A DNA stretch of 64,000 nucleotides from Chroococcopsis sp964623815. GTDB taxonomy: Bacteria > Cyanobacteriota > Cyanobacteriia > Cyanobacteriales > Microcystaceae. Shown here one piece after another: positions 26,263 to 34,542 of the stretch. The stretch is from positions 1-64,000 of the forward strand of contig CAZUVR010000007.1 in NCBI GenBank assembly GCA_964623815.1, given 5' to 3'. Below the pieces are notes generated by a model. It did no database searches and was not told the origin of the DNA. It saw only the letters and a list, made by a program, of their open reading frames with translations. Every line of letters begins with the position of its first letter. Within the stretch, counting starts at the first letter, position 1. Position numbers and translations under genes: made by a program.

Positions 26263-27335
26263 ATTTAAGAAGAATCGTTTCCTTCGCTTTTTTAATTTTT
26301 ATCCCCCTATCCATAGTCGCTAAATATTACGGCTGGGGCACAAGTGCGGTTTTTTGGACATCAACTCTATCCATCATTCCCCTCTCCATCTGGTTGAGTA
26401 CGGCGGTAGAGAAGGTGGCGGTAGTAACGGGCCCTTCTTTAGGAGGTTTGGTTAACGCGGTTTTCGGTAACACCACCTTTTTAATTATCTCCCTGAGCGC
26501 TTTAAAAAAGGGCTTGGTGGATATAGTGCAGGCGAGTATCACAGGGAGTATAGTAGGTGATTTACTTCTGTTTTTAGGAATAGGAATGCTCACCGGCGGT
26601 ATTAAGTATAAGGAGCAAACTTTTAAACCGATTCTGGCCCGGGTAAATGGTTCATCCTTGACTCTAGCGGTAGTGGCTATAGCTCTCCCCACCTTAGTTA
26701 TTTATACATCGAACGTGGTGGAAGTGGAAGCGATCGAGAATCTCTCTATAGTAGTCTCTAGCATATTACTGATGGTATACGGACTAACCTTACTTTTCTC
26801 TTTGAAAACCCATAGCTATCTCTATGAAGTGGGTATGGCTAACGAGATAGAGCAAGATAATGAAAGCGAGAAATCAAAAGTTTGGTTGTGGGTGGGAGTA
26901 TTGTTAGCCGCCACTATCGCCGTAGCCTATGAATCTGATTTATTCGTCAATGTGGTTGAATCGGTGATGGAGGGATTCAACCTTACACCCTTATTTGTGG
27001 GGGTGATTTTCCTGCCTTTAATCAGCGATGTAGCGGGGATTGTGACGGTGACACAATTATCATTAAAAAATCAGATGGATTTAACCGTCTCCGTAGCGAT
27101 GGGAGATAGTTTACTTATAGCCTTATTCGTCGCTCCGGTATTAATATTCATCGGTCAATTTTACGGGTTACGGATGGATCTCAATTTTAATCCTTTTAAC
27201 GTGGTGGCTTTGATCGTCGCCGTCATCGTTACTAATTTAATCACGTTTACGGGGCGATCGAACTGGTTGGATGGCACATTGTTACTGGCGACTTATCTCA
27301 TCTTGGGCGTAGCTTTTTACTATCATCCGGCATAG
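26259..27335 (+). CDS. CAX-family (CaCA) cation/proton exchanger-like protein lacking the signature glutamates
   Basis: A 358-residue protein with about 11 membrane segments and the two inverted alpha-repeats of Ca2+/H+ exchangers: GLVNAVFGNTTFLIISLSAL followed by GSIVGDLLLFLG, and LPLISDVAGIVTVTQLSLKN followed by AMGDSLLIALFVAPVL. In characterised CAX proteins (Vcx1, CAX_Af) the repeats carry an essential glutamate in GNAxEL and GNAAEH. Here those positions are F74 and G260. Asparagine or serine positions nearby have become D101, D257 and D283. Transport of Ca2+ is therefore doubtful, and another ion or role is possible. The start overlaps the cupredoxin stop (ATGA). Confidence 0.8.
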   Translation: MNLRRIVSFAFLIFIPLSIVAKYYGWGTSAVFWTSTLSIIPLSIWLSTAVEKVAVVTGPSLGGLVNAVFGNTTFLIISLSALKKGLVDIVQASITGSIVGDLLLFLGIGMLTGGIKYKEQTFKPILARVNGSSLTLAVVAIALPTLVIYTSNVVEVEAIENLSIVVSSILLMVYGLTLLFSLKTHSYLYEVGMANEIEQDNESEKSKVWLWVGVLLAATIAVAYESDLFVNVVESVMEGFNLTPLFVGVIFLPLISDVAGIVTVTQLSLKNQMDLTVSVAMGDSLLIALFVAPVLIFIGQFYGLRMDLNFNPFNVVALIVAVIVTNLITFTGRSNWLDGTLLLATYLILGVAFYYHPA

Positions 27336-27406
27336 TCTCGTAAGCTACACTATAAAGCTCAGAGTTAGAGCGATCGATTGGCTAAAACGTTCAGAAGCCA
27401 TCTTCG

Positions 27407-27435
27407 TTGACACGCATAAAATACATGTATATACT
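27407..27435 (+). promoter_or_regulatory. Consensus sigma-70 promoter of the MarR gene, overlapping an operator
   Basis: TTGACA (27407-27412), a 17-bp spacer and TATACT (27430-27435) form a near-perfect promoter. The expected start of transcription is about 27442, the GTG codon of the gene. ATACATGTAT (27421-27430) and ATGTATATAC (27425-27434) overlap the -10 region and match the downstream palindrome at 27917. Confidence 0.7.
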
Positions 27436-27441
27436 CGTATT

Positions 27442-27897
27442 GTGAGTGATATTTCTCTAAAAGCTAAGCTTTTGATCGCAAATCAAGTACCCGCGACCTG
27501 TATGGAACTGCATATTAGTCGGGCTTCACGCATTTTAATACAAATGTATGATACCGCTTTGCGTCCAACCGGTTTGAGTGGAAACCAATTTACGTTGCTC
27601 GTTGCGATTCACCTGTTTGAATCCGTATCGATCACCCGTTTAGCTCAAGAGTTATTCGCCGATCAAACCACCATGACCCGAAATGTTAGATTGCTGGAAA
27701 AACACGGCTTAGTCGTGATAACCCGGGGGAAAGATCGGCGTGTTAAGTTAGTGTCTTTAACGATCGAGGGGCAAGAACTTCTGACCCAGGCTCTCCCTTT
27801 GTGGGAGGCGATACAAACGGAACTGATGCACCGCTTCGGTGAGGAGAAATGGCAAGACCTATTATCTCTGCTATCTGAGATAAAAACCTTGAGTTAA
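27442..27897 (+). CDS. MarR-family transcriptional regulator
   Basis: This 151-residue winged-helix repressor has TGLSGNQFTLLVAIHLFES, the HTH SITRLAQELFADQTTMTRNVRLLEKHG and the wing VITRGKDRRVKLVSLT. The dimer helices are at both ends. The longest start, GTG 27442, coincides with the predicted transcription start, which would make the message leaderless; ATG 27502 is an alternative but would remove part of the first dimerisation helix. Family members respond to phenolic or redox-active ligands and often repress themselves and a neighbour. The same ATGTATATAC motif lies before this gene and before the NmrA pseudogene. Confidence 0.85.
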   Translation: MSDISLKAKLLIANQVPATCMELHISRASRILIQMYDTALRPTGLSGNQFTLLVAIHLFESVSITRLAQELFADQTTMTRNVRLLEKHGLVVITRGKDRRVKLVSLTIEGQELLTQALPLWEAIQTELMHRFGEEKWQDLLSLLSEIKTLS

Positions 27898-27916
27898 GTA
27901 CAAAAACTTAGGCAAA

Positions 27917-27932
27917 ATATGTATATACATAT
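27917..27932. promoter_or_regulatory. 16-bp perfect palindrome, probable MarR operator
   Basis: ATATGTATATACATAT is perfectly symmetrical and sits 24 bp before the NmrA start. Its core ATGTATATAC also overlaps the promoter of the MarR gene at 27425-27434, which supports one regulator acting at both sites. Confidence 0.6.
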
Positions 27933-27955
27933 AAAAGGCAATATTGGAGGTTTCA

Positions 27956-28601
27956 ATGGCTATACCGGATCATCGTCCGAAAATTCTGGTGACGGGCGCG
28001 ACGGGTAAAACGGGGAGCGCCGTGGTTGCCCAATTGTTAGACAAAGGTTATCCCGTGCGGGCGATCGTGCGTTCGCGTGATGGGAGAAGCCAACGACTGG
28101 AACGTTTGGGGGCGGAAACGATCGTCGCCGATTTATTCGATGTCGATGGAATGCTAGAAGCTACGCGAGGAACGGCACGCGCCTATTATTGTCCCCCCTT
28201 CCACCCCCACATGATTCAGAGCGCGGCCGTATTTGCAACTGCCGCCCGGGAATCGAAGTTAGAGGCTATCGTGGGACTGAGCCAGTGGACTGCGAGCGCC
28301 AACCATCCCGCGTTACAAACGGGGGGCGTTTGAGTTCGGCGCTCCTAATAATGTGGTAGAGGAAATAACGGGGCAACCCGCAGAAGAATTTGAAACCACC
28401 GTCCGGCGTTATCTAACAATGCCCTTTGCCCGTAAGACCCTTAGCAATCGATTACGCGCCCTTTTACAATTCGGCCTCGTTCCTTTTACTCCCAGTTACA
28501 ACCTGAAGCAGTTTGAGCGGCAACATTTGTATCCTGTTGCAACTAACCCTCAGTTCGTGATGAGTAGCGATCGCTGGCAGGCCGAGCATAGTCTATATTA
28601 A
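27956..28601 (+). pseudogene. NmrA-like NAD(P)-binding protein, disrupted by an internal deletion and frameshift
   Basis: The 5' part (27956-28333) encodes an intact NAD(P)-binding start, KILVTGATGKTGSAVVAQLL, through VGLSQWTASANHPALQT. It then hits a stop at 28331. A second frame (from about 28330 to 28601) encodes the natural C terminus of the same family, AFEFGAPNNVVEEITGQPAEEFETTVRRY onwards. About 150 middle codons are missing and the two parts are in different frames; the junction is at a run of six G near 28322-28327. GGAGG precedes ATG 27956. The protein should be inactive. Confidence 0.8.
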
Positions 28602-28646
28602 AAGCCTGTCGCTGGATTTAATACACTTACCTAAAGGATTACCCTC

Positions 28647-30008
28647 ATGTCAAAATTCGACGATCATCCTACCATCAAGCGTTTGAGAGAGTTACAGAAG
28701 TCTCAAGCGGCAGAGCCTCAGAATCCGATTTTATCTCCCGTCAATGGCGATTGGTTGCGCTCACTGTGCCTCGAACTGGGCGTGGATGATGTAGGTTTCG
28801 TGAGCATCGATCAGCCCGAAATCGCCGGGGAACGGGCTAAAATCCTCCAGGCATTCCCGCAAACCAAAAGCCTAATTAGTTTCGTCTGCCGGATGAATCG
28901 GGATAACGTGCGAAATCCCGCCCGCTCCGTTGCCAACGTGGAATTTCATCACGCAGGGGAAGAAGTGAATCTGATCGCCCGCAAAATCGTCCGGGAATTA
29001 GAAGATCGGGGTATTCGGGCGATAAACCCGGCGATGGGATTTCCGATGGAGGCGCAGGACTATCTGAACGTCAAAAAAAATGTGTGGGTTGTTTCCCATA
29101 AACCCATCGCCGTCGCCGCCGGATTGGGGCACATGGGTATTCATCGCAATGTGATTCATCCAAAATTTGGTAATTTCATCCTCTTGGGAACGGTTTTGCT
29201 CGATGCGGCGGTAACAGATTACAATCAGCCGATCGATTACAATCCCTGCGTGGAGTGCAAGCTATGTGTTGCAGCCTGTCCCGTAGGGGCGATCAGCCCG
29301 GATGGAAGTTTTAATTTTTCCGCTTGCTATACCCACAACTACCGGGAATTTTTAGGCGGTTTTAGCGATTGGGCGAAGAATATCGCCGAAAGTAGGACGG
29401 CTAAAGATTACGATCGTAAAGTGGGGGAAGCCGACTCGGCAACCATGTGGCAAAGCCTGTCTTTCGGGGCTAACTACAAAGCAGCTTACTGTATGGCATC
29501 TTGTCCAGCGGGAGAAGATGTGATGGCTCCTTTTTTACGCGATCGCAAAGAGTTCATTCAAGAGGTTGTTAAGCCCCTACAGGATAAAGTTGAAACGGTT
29601 TATGTTATTCCCGGTTCGGATGCGGAAGCCCACACGGCTAAACGATTTCCCCACAAGCAGCTCAAACAAGTTCGCAATAGTCTAGTACCGATTTCGATCG
29701 AAGGTTTTCGCTTCGGCTTGCCTTTGTTATTCCAATCGAATCAAGCCAAAGGATTCAACGCTGTCTATCACTTCTCATTCACGGGTGAGGAAATCTCAAG
29801 GTTTACGGTTATCATCTCCAATCAAGTTTGTGAAATTCAAGATGGCTTGGTCGGTAAACCTGATTTAGTGGTCAACGCGAACAGTAAAACCTGGGTTGGT
29901 TTTTTGCGGAAGGAACAAAATATTATCCTAGCTATCCTTACCCGCAAAATCCAAGTCAAAGGAGATATACGCTTACTGTTAAAGTTTGCTAAATGTTTCC
30001 CAACTTGA
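28647..30008 (+). CDS. 4Fe-4S reductase-like protein fused to an SCP2 sterol-carrier-like domain
   Basis: This 453-residue fusion has an N-terminal part (residues 35-330) resembling the epoxyqueuosine reductase/reductive dehalogenase-type ferredoxin family. It has GLGHMGIHRNVIHPKFGNF, the cluster motif C201-x2-C204-x2-C207-x3-C211-P and a second cysteine group near residues 227 and 275-280 (AYCMASCPAGED). The C-terminal 100 residues (AVYHFSFTGEEISRFTV, GKPDLVVNANSKTWVGFL) form an SCP2-like lipid-binding domain. The substrate is unknown; a hydrophobic molecule reduced at the Fe-S part would fit. It lies 45 bp after the broken NmrA gene and probably belongs to the MarR-controlled unit. Confidence 0.75.
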   Translation: MSKFDDHPTIKRLRELQKSQAAEPQNPILSPVNGDWLRSLCLELGVDDVGFVSIDQPEIAGERAKILQAFPQTKSLISFVCRMNRDNVRNPARSVANVEFHHAGEEVNLIARKIVRELEDRGIRAINPAMGFPMEAQDYLNVKKNVWVVSHKPIAVAAGLGHMGIHRNVIHPKFGNFILLGTVLLDAAVTDYNQPIDYNPCVECKLCVAACPVGAISPDGSFNFSACYTHNYREFLGGFSDWAKNIAESRTAKDYDRKVGEADSATMWQSLSFGANYKAAYCMASCPAGEDVMAPFLRDRKEFIQEVVKPLQDKVETVYVIPGSDAEAHTAKRFPHKQLKQVRNSLVPISIEGFRFGLPLLFQSNQAKGFNAVYHFSFTGEEISRFTVIISNQVCEIQDGLVGKPDLVVNANSKTWVGFLRKEQNIILAILTRKIQVKGDIRLLLKFAKCFPT

Positions 30009-30147
30009 TTAACGCTACCACTAATGTCAAGCACTTGAGTAGATTTTTGGTCGCTAAAGAATGGAGGGAAATTATTTTTTGAATCTGTTCTTCCTGTATT
30101 ATCTTCATTTTCTTTACTTTACTTAGTTTTTCGCAAAAATTCTTGAG

Positions 30148-30169
30148 AGCGCTACCCGAGCGCTTTTTT
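30148..30169 (+). terminator. Rho-independent terminator
   Basis: AGCGCT-ACCCG-AGCGCT forms a GC-rich hairpin and is followed by six T including the last stem base. It lies 140 bp after the 4Fe-4S/SCP2 gene and ends that operon. The remaining spacer to 30313 carries the promoter region of the next gene. Confidence 0.85.
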
Positions 30170-30261
30170 CTCTATCTTGGGAATAATAAATCTGAAGCCC
30201 ACGGATAGAAGGAAAATACCCTATAATACATTACAATATGTAAAAATATTTGCTTTATACA

Positions 30262-30290
30262 TTGAAAAAATACACTAAATGTGTATTAAT
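30262..30290 (+). promoter_or_regulatory. Promoter with overlapping inverted repeat before the second lyase gene
   Basis: TTGAAA (30262-30267) and TATTAA or ATTAAT near 30284-30290 could form a promoter. AATACAC (30269-30275) and GTGTATT (30281-30287) are perfect 7-bp arms with a 5-bp spacer inside it, as expected for a repressor site. Confidence 0.45.
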
Positions 30291-30313
30291 ATGCGAAACC
30301 AAGGTTAGATTCT

Positions 30314-30847
30314 ATGACATCGATACAAATACCCCAAATATCCACACAATCGCTGATAGTCGAATTTTTTGAGCGTACAGTAGGACAGTGGAAGTCACAG
30401 AGACGCTATTACACCCTCAATCAAGACGTAGAACCCGAAGAAGTAATCAGCTTAATCACAATCAAATTTTTACAGCAAGAAAGTGAGCCACTCATACAAC
30501 TAGCCCAACTACACGGATTAGAAGAAGAAACATTAATTGCGGGAACGGAAGTAAGCTGGGAAAGTAACTATATCCGCTCCAATCGTAAAGCTTTAACCGG
30601 TTCTACCATACTCGGCGTATCTGGAAATATTATGTATCGTGACCGGGGTTTTGCTACCTCCAAACCCGTTACTGCGGTTTGTCACCTCCCCAACCCCTCA
30701 ACACTCTGTTTGAAAACCGAGTATGGTGGTTCCTGCTTTGAAGAAGAAATTAAACTCATCGGCCAGAAATATCGTACCCGTCAAAATATTATCTCTCGTT
30801 CTGGGGAAGAAGTGATGATCGGGCAATATTTGGAGCAGAGAATTTAG
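30314..30847 (+). CDS. Divergent CpcS/CpeS-family phycobiliprotein lyase
   Basis: This 177-residue protein shares the lipocalin-like layout of bilin lyases: VEFFERTVGQWKSQRRYYTL at the start, AGTEVSWESNY in the middle, and GNIMYRDRGFATSKPVTAVCHL followed by CLKTEYGGSCFEEEIKLIG. It differs strongly from the CpcS at 11968-12546 and is shorter. It could be a CpcU-like partner, a CpcV type, or specific for another subunit. Its own promoter with a dyad suggests separate regulation. It converges on the malic enzyme gene. Confidence 0.75.
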   Translation: MTSIQIPQISTQSLIVEFFERTVGQWKSQRRYYTLNQDVEPEEVISLITIKFLQQESEPLIQLAQLHGLEEETLIAGTEVSWESNYIRSNRKALTGSTILGVSGNIMYRDRGFATSKPVTAVCHLPNPSTLCLKTEYGGSCFEEEIKLIGQKYRTRQNIISRSGEEVMIGQYLEQRI

Positions 30848-30866
30848 GTACTGATAGAGAAGTAGT

Positions 30867-30932
30867 GAGTAGGGAGTAGGGAGTAGAAATAAATATTATC
30901 CCGATTCCCGACTCCCGATTCCCGATTCCCGA
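30867..30932. repeat. Two-armed heptamer element between convergent genes
   Basis: GAGTAGGGAGTAGGGAGTAG (30867-30886) faces a C-rich arm (30900-30932, CCCGATT and CCCGACT units) across the loop AAATAAATATTAT. The same loop core AAATAAATATTA recurs in the element at 63404-63466. It should act as a bidirectional terminator. Confidence 0.75.
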
Positions 30933-30936
30933 TAAA

Positions 30937-32328
30937 TTAGTTACCGGCTACGCCGTCTTGACGGGCGGCGTGTTGTACGGCTGATGCTACTGCAGTAACT
31001 ACCCGGGAATCGAAGACGGAGGGGACGATATGTTCTCTATCTAAAGTAGTCGGACTTACCAGAGAAGCGATCGCTTTAGCCGCTTCTAGATACATATTAT
31101 CGGTGATCGCCGTCGCCCTACAATCAAGCGCCCCCCTAAAGATACCAGGGAAAGCCAAGACGTTATTAATCTGATTGGGGTAATCACTCCGCCCCGTCGC
31201 CATTACGGCTACATCATCGCGCACTAATTCGGGTTGTATTTCCGGGATGGGATTAGCCATAGCGAATACTATAGGATCTTTAGCCATCGCCCGCACCATT
31301 TCAGGTGTCACCACATTGGGGGCGCTCACGCCTAAAAACACGTCTGCGCCTTTCATCGCGTCGGCTAAATTACCAGCATCGGGTACGGCCCAAGCCAGCT
31401 TTTCAGGGGTTAAATCGGTTCTATCTTTAGAGAGGATACCTCTAGAGTCGCATAGTATTATATCGGTGGCACCGGCTTTCTTGAGGAGATTAGCGATCGC
31501 TATTCCCGCAGCACCGGCACCGTTAATGATAATCCTTACTGACTCTATAGATTTCTGCACTAATTTGAAGGCGTTGATCAGAGCGGCCAGGGATACTATA
31601 GCGGTGCCGTGTTGGTCATCGTGAAAGACGGGTATATTTAACTCGGCTTTTAAGCGTTTTTCTACTTCAAAGCAACGAGGGGCGCTAATATCTTCTAAAT
31701 TTATGCCACCGAAAACCGGGGCAATATTTTTTACGGTTTGAATGATGGCTTCCGTGTCTTGAGTATCTAAGCAGATGGGGAAAGCGTCGATACCGGCGAA
31801 TTCTTTAAACAGCATCGCTTTTCCTTCCATTACTGGTAGGGCGGCTGAGGGGCCAAGATTACCCAAACCTAACACGGCGCTCCCATCGGTGACTACTGCA
31901 ACGGTATTACTTTTAATAGTTAGGGAAAAGACTTGCTCCGGTTCTTTAGCTATTGCGGTACAGATACGCCCTACGCCTGGGGTATAGGCCATCGCTAAAT
32001 CACCTTGACTCGTCAGCGGGTAGCGGGTGGTGACGCTAATCTTACCACCCCGATGAATGTCGAAAGTACGATCGGAAACTTTCAGCACTTTTATATCTGG
32101 TAGGGCTTTTACCGCTTCGACGATTTTTTCCGCGTGTTCCGTACTCGATGCGTCTACGGTGATTTCCCTGACGGTGATTTTCAAATTTCTCTCGATGAGG
32201 GAGATTTGCCCGAAGTTGCCGCCTACCTCTGCGATCGCGCTCGTTACCGCTGCTAATGAACCGGCGCGATTAGGTAGTTCTATCTTTAGGCTTAAACTAT
32301 AACTGGGATTAGGTGTCAAATTAACCAT
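30937..32328 (-). CDS. NAD(P)-dependent malic enzyme with N-terminal ACT domain
   Basis: The enzyme decarboxylates malate to pyruvate. The 463-residue product starts with an ACT-like regulatory domain (residues 8-85, IELPNRAGSLAAVTSAIAEVGG). The catalytic domain follows: MAYTPGVGRICTAIA, VTDGSAVLGLGNLGPSAALPVMEGKA, FHDDQHGTAIVSLAAL with metal-binding acids, and the NAD(P) fold IIINGAGAAGIAIANLL. Length and order match the bacterial ACT-malic enzyme type. The gene ends beside the heptamer element. Confidence 0.92.
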   Translation of the reverse strand: MVNLTPNPSYSLSLKIELPNRAGSLAAVTSAIAEVGGNFGQISLIERNLKITVREITVDASSTEHAEKIVEAVKALPDIKVLKVSDRTFDIHRGGKISVTTRYPLTSQGDLAMAYTPGVGRICTAIAKEPEQVFSLTIKSNTVAVVTDGSAVLGLGNLGPSAALPVMEGKAMLFKEFAGIDAFPICLDTQDTEAIIQTVKNIAPVFGGINLEDISAPRCFEVEKRLKAELNIPVFHDDQHGTAIVSLAALINAFKLVQKSIESVRIIINGAGAAGIAIANLLKKAGATDIILCDSRGILSKDRTDLTPEKLAWAVPDAGNLADAMKGADVFLGVSAPNVVTPEMVRAMAKDPIVFAMANPIPEIQPELVRDDVAVMATGRSDYPNQINNVLAFPGIFRGALDCRATAITDNMYLEAAKAIASLVSPTTLDREHIVPSVFDSRVVTAVASAVQHAARQDGVAGN

Positions 32329-32529
32329 GTGTATGCTCTGAATTCTGTCCCTAGATGGAGCAAAAATAGACAGTAATAAATACTTATTATCTCCTACATA
32401 CCCGTTTATCCAGTATAAAATACAGCATTTTTTAGTTATTTAATATTTCTTTTAGGTTCTAACTTCCGTAAGATGATTTTCGCCCCAAATTATGCCAAAG
32501 TAAGAGCAAACACATAAATAGTAAGATTT

Positions 32530-32548
32530 TGGACAAAATTAATGTCCA
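32530..32548. promoter_or_regulatory. Inverted repeat in the malic enzyme/GH13 divergent spacer
   Basis: TGGACA-AAATTAA-TGTCCA has perfect 6-bp arms, about 100 bp before the GH13 start. The rest of the 318-bp spacer (32329-32646) is AT-rich and shows no gene. Confidence 0.35.
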
Positions 32549-32646
32549 GGAAAATTCAAATATTGACGACTTTTGTTAGTATCATAATCTTCTGATGACG
32601 CAAGGAAATTTTTAATATTTATCAATCAAATAATATTTAAACCATT

Positions 32647-34308
32647 ATGTCTATTGAAATCAATATATTCGCACCTTATAATCAAGAGGTTAAACTGATA
32701 GGTTCTTGGGATAAAAATCACGAAATTCCACTGAAAAAAACTGATGATGGCTATTTCAAAACCAGTATCGATTTACAAGATGGAGTTTATTATTATAAGT
32801 TTCGTCTCAAAAGTAATAGCCCTGATTTACGGGATAAAGAATGGGTGGACGTAATAGATCCCTATGCTACCGATGTAGATGAGATTAATAAACAGAGTAT
32901 TTTAAGAGTTAAAGAAGGGCAGAAAGTAGTCGATACTTATGTTTGGAAAAATGACTCTCATCCCCTCTCAGAAAATCGGGAATTAGTAATTTATGAGATG
33001 CACGTAGCTGACTTTACTGGCGGGGAAGATGATGCGGAAAGAAGGGGCACCTATCTAGATGCTATAGCTAAACTCGACCATCTGGTTGAGTTAGGAATTA
33101 ACGCTCTAGAATTGATGCCGGTTAATGAACATCCCGGTAATTATAATTGGGGTTATACAGTGCGCCATTTCTTCGCCACAGAAACCAGCTACGGTTCTAC
33201 TTCTGACCTGAAACAGTTTATCGATGAGTGTCACGGTAGGGGTATCAGGCTCATCATGGACGGTATCTATAATCATACCGATACCGAGTGTCCCTTGTTG
33301 ATGATTGATCGTAATTATTGGTATTACGAATATATGCACTACCCCGAAGACCCGGATAATTACTGGGGGCCTGAATTTAAATATGATAAATATGACGAGA
33401 AACTAGATGTAAAACCAGCTTGGAAATATATCGGCGATGTGGTGCGTTATTGGGTACAGGAATATCACATCGATGGCATCCGTTATGATGCGGTGCGTCA
33501 GATAAATAACTTTGAATTCCTCGATTGGTTAGCCAAACAAGCGAAGAAAAACGCGGCTCCAAAACCGTTTTATAACATAGCCGAACATATTCCCGACACT
33601 AGTGAAGTAACAAAGCCGGAAGGCCCGTTAGATGCTTGCTGGCATGAAAGTTTTCGATATTTTCTTGTGCCCGCCATCTGTGGTAAAAAATGCGATTTAG
33701 AAGAATTGAAAAACGTTTTTGATCCTCGCAGACAAGGTTACAGTAGCGGCATTAACGTGATCAATTATATTTCTACGCACGATCGAGAACGTTTATTCCG
33801 CGAGTTGGGTAACAACGGTATTTTTGATGAAGAGGCTTTTAAACGGGCTAAATTCGCGGCTAATCTCCTGATGACGGTGATGGGTATACCGATGTTGTGG
33901 ATGGGGGAAGAAATCGGGGAACATAAGCGTAAGAGCCAGAAAGTTACCCAACCGAAAAAGGTAGCCTGGCCGCTCTTAGAAAATGAAGAAAATAGGGATC
34001 TATTCGAGCATTATAAAAAAGTGATCGAGTTGCGGAAAGAGTCTAAAGCTTTAAAGTCTGATAATATCCAATTCTTCCACGAAAATCCTGAGGATAAAGT
34101 TTTAGCTTACGTGCGCTGGACTGATGAAGGCGAACAAATAGCGATTATCGCTAATTTCTCTGATAATTATCTGTCAGGTTACGCCATAAATGATTTTCCA
34201 GAAGGTGAAAGTTGGCGTGATTGGGAGACGGATACGGTAATCGAGAGTCAGGAGCATAAGGTAACGATCGATCTTCCGAGTTATACGGCTAAAATTTTGA
34301 TTAAGTGA
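32647..34308 (+). CDS. GH13 alpha-amylase-family enzyme with N-terminal CBM48-like domain
   Basis: This 553-residue glycoside hydrolase acts on alpha-1,4/1,6-glucans or maltooligosaccharides. The N-terminal beta domain (residues 1-95, INIFAPYNQEVKLIGSWD) is CBM48-like. The catalytic barrel has MDGIYNH (region I, 204-210), GIRYDAVRQ with nucleophile D281, YNIAEHIPD with acid E313, and NYISTHDRERLF with D379. All three catalytic acids are present, so it should be active. The best guess is a glycogen-branching or trehalohydrolase-like enzyme of glycogen metabolism. Specificity is not determinable here. Confidence 0.85.
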   Translation: MSIEINIFAPYNQEVKLIGSWDKNHEIPLKKTDDGYFKTSIDLQDGVYYYKFRLKSNSPDLRDKEWVDVIDPYATDVDEINKQSILRVKEGQKVVDTYVWKNDSHPLSENRELVIYEMHVADFTGGEDDAERRGTYLDAIAKLDHLVELGINALELMPVNEHPGNYNWGYTVRHFFATETSYGSTSDLKQFIDECHGRGIRLIMDGIYNHTDTECPLLMIDRNYWYYEYMHYPEDPDNYWGPEFKYDKYDEKLDVKPAWKYIGDVVRYWVQEYHIDGIRYDAVRQINNFEFLDWLAKQAKKNAAPKPFYNIAEHIPDTSEVTKPEGPLDACWHESFRYFLVPAICGKKCDLEELKNVFDPRRQGYSSGINVINYISTHDRERLFRELGNNGIFDEEAFKRAKFAANLLMTVMGIPMLWMGEEIGEHKRKSQKVTQPKKVAWPLLENEENRDLFEHYKKVIELRKESKALKSDNIQFFHENPEDKVLAYVRWTDEGEQIAIIANFSDNYLSGYAINDFPEGESWRDWETDTVIESQEHKVTIDLPSYTAKILIK

Positions 34309-34329
34309 TAGTAACTCTTTCATCTCAAT

Positions 34330-34542
34330 TCAGTATTCTTCAATCTGTCTAATCCGCTCTCTCAGCACTTCTTCCATTAAAGTTAATTCTTCTGATGTCT
34401 TAGGGTAGGGGTATCCGACACTATCCTTTGTCTCTATCTTCCAACGGTCAACCAGTTGGTAAAAAGCATCATTATCGTCTTTATGAGCCAATATGTAAGC
34501 TTTTAATTCAGCCTTGCTCATTTTGTCAAAATCTGGTTTCAT
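34330..34542 (-). CDS. Small protein of the DUF6887-like type
   Basis: This 70-residue protein, MKPDFDKMSKAELKAYILAH onwards, belongs to a widespread cyanobacterial family of small acidic and basic proteins; DUF6887 is my recollection of the name. ATG 34542 overlaps the stop of the upstream small gene (ATGA). The longer frame from 34557 would run into that gene. The pair organisation recalls toxin-antitoxin modules, but no activity is known to me. Confidence 0.7.
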   Translation of the reverse strand: MKPDFDKMSKAELKAYILAHKDDNDAFYQLVDRWKIETKDSVGYPYPKTSEELTLMEEVLRERIRQIEEY

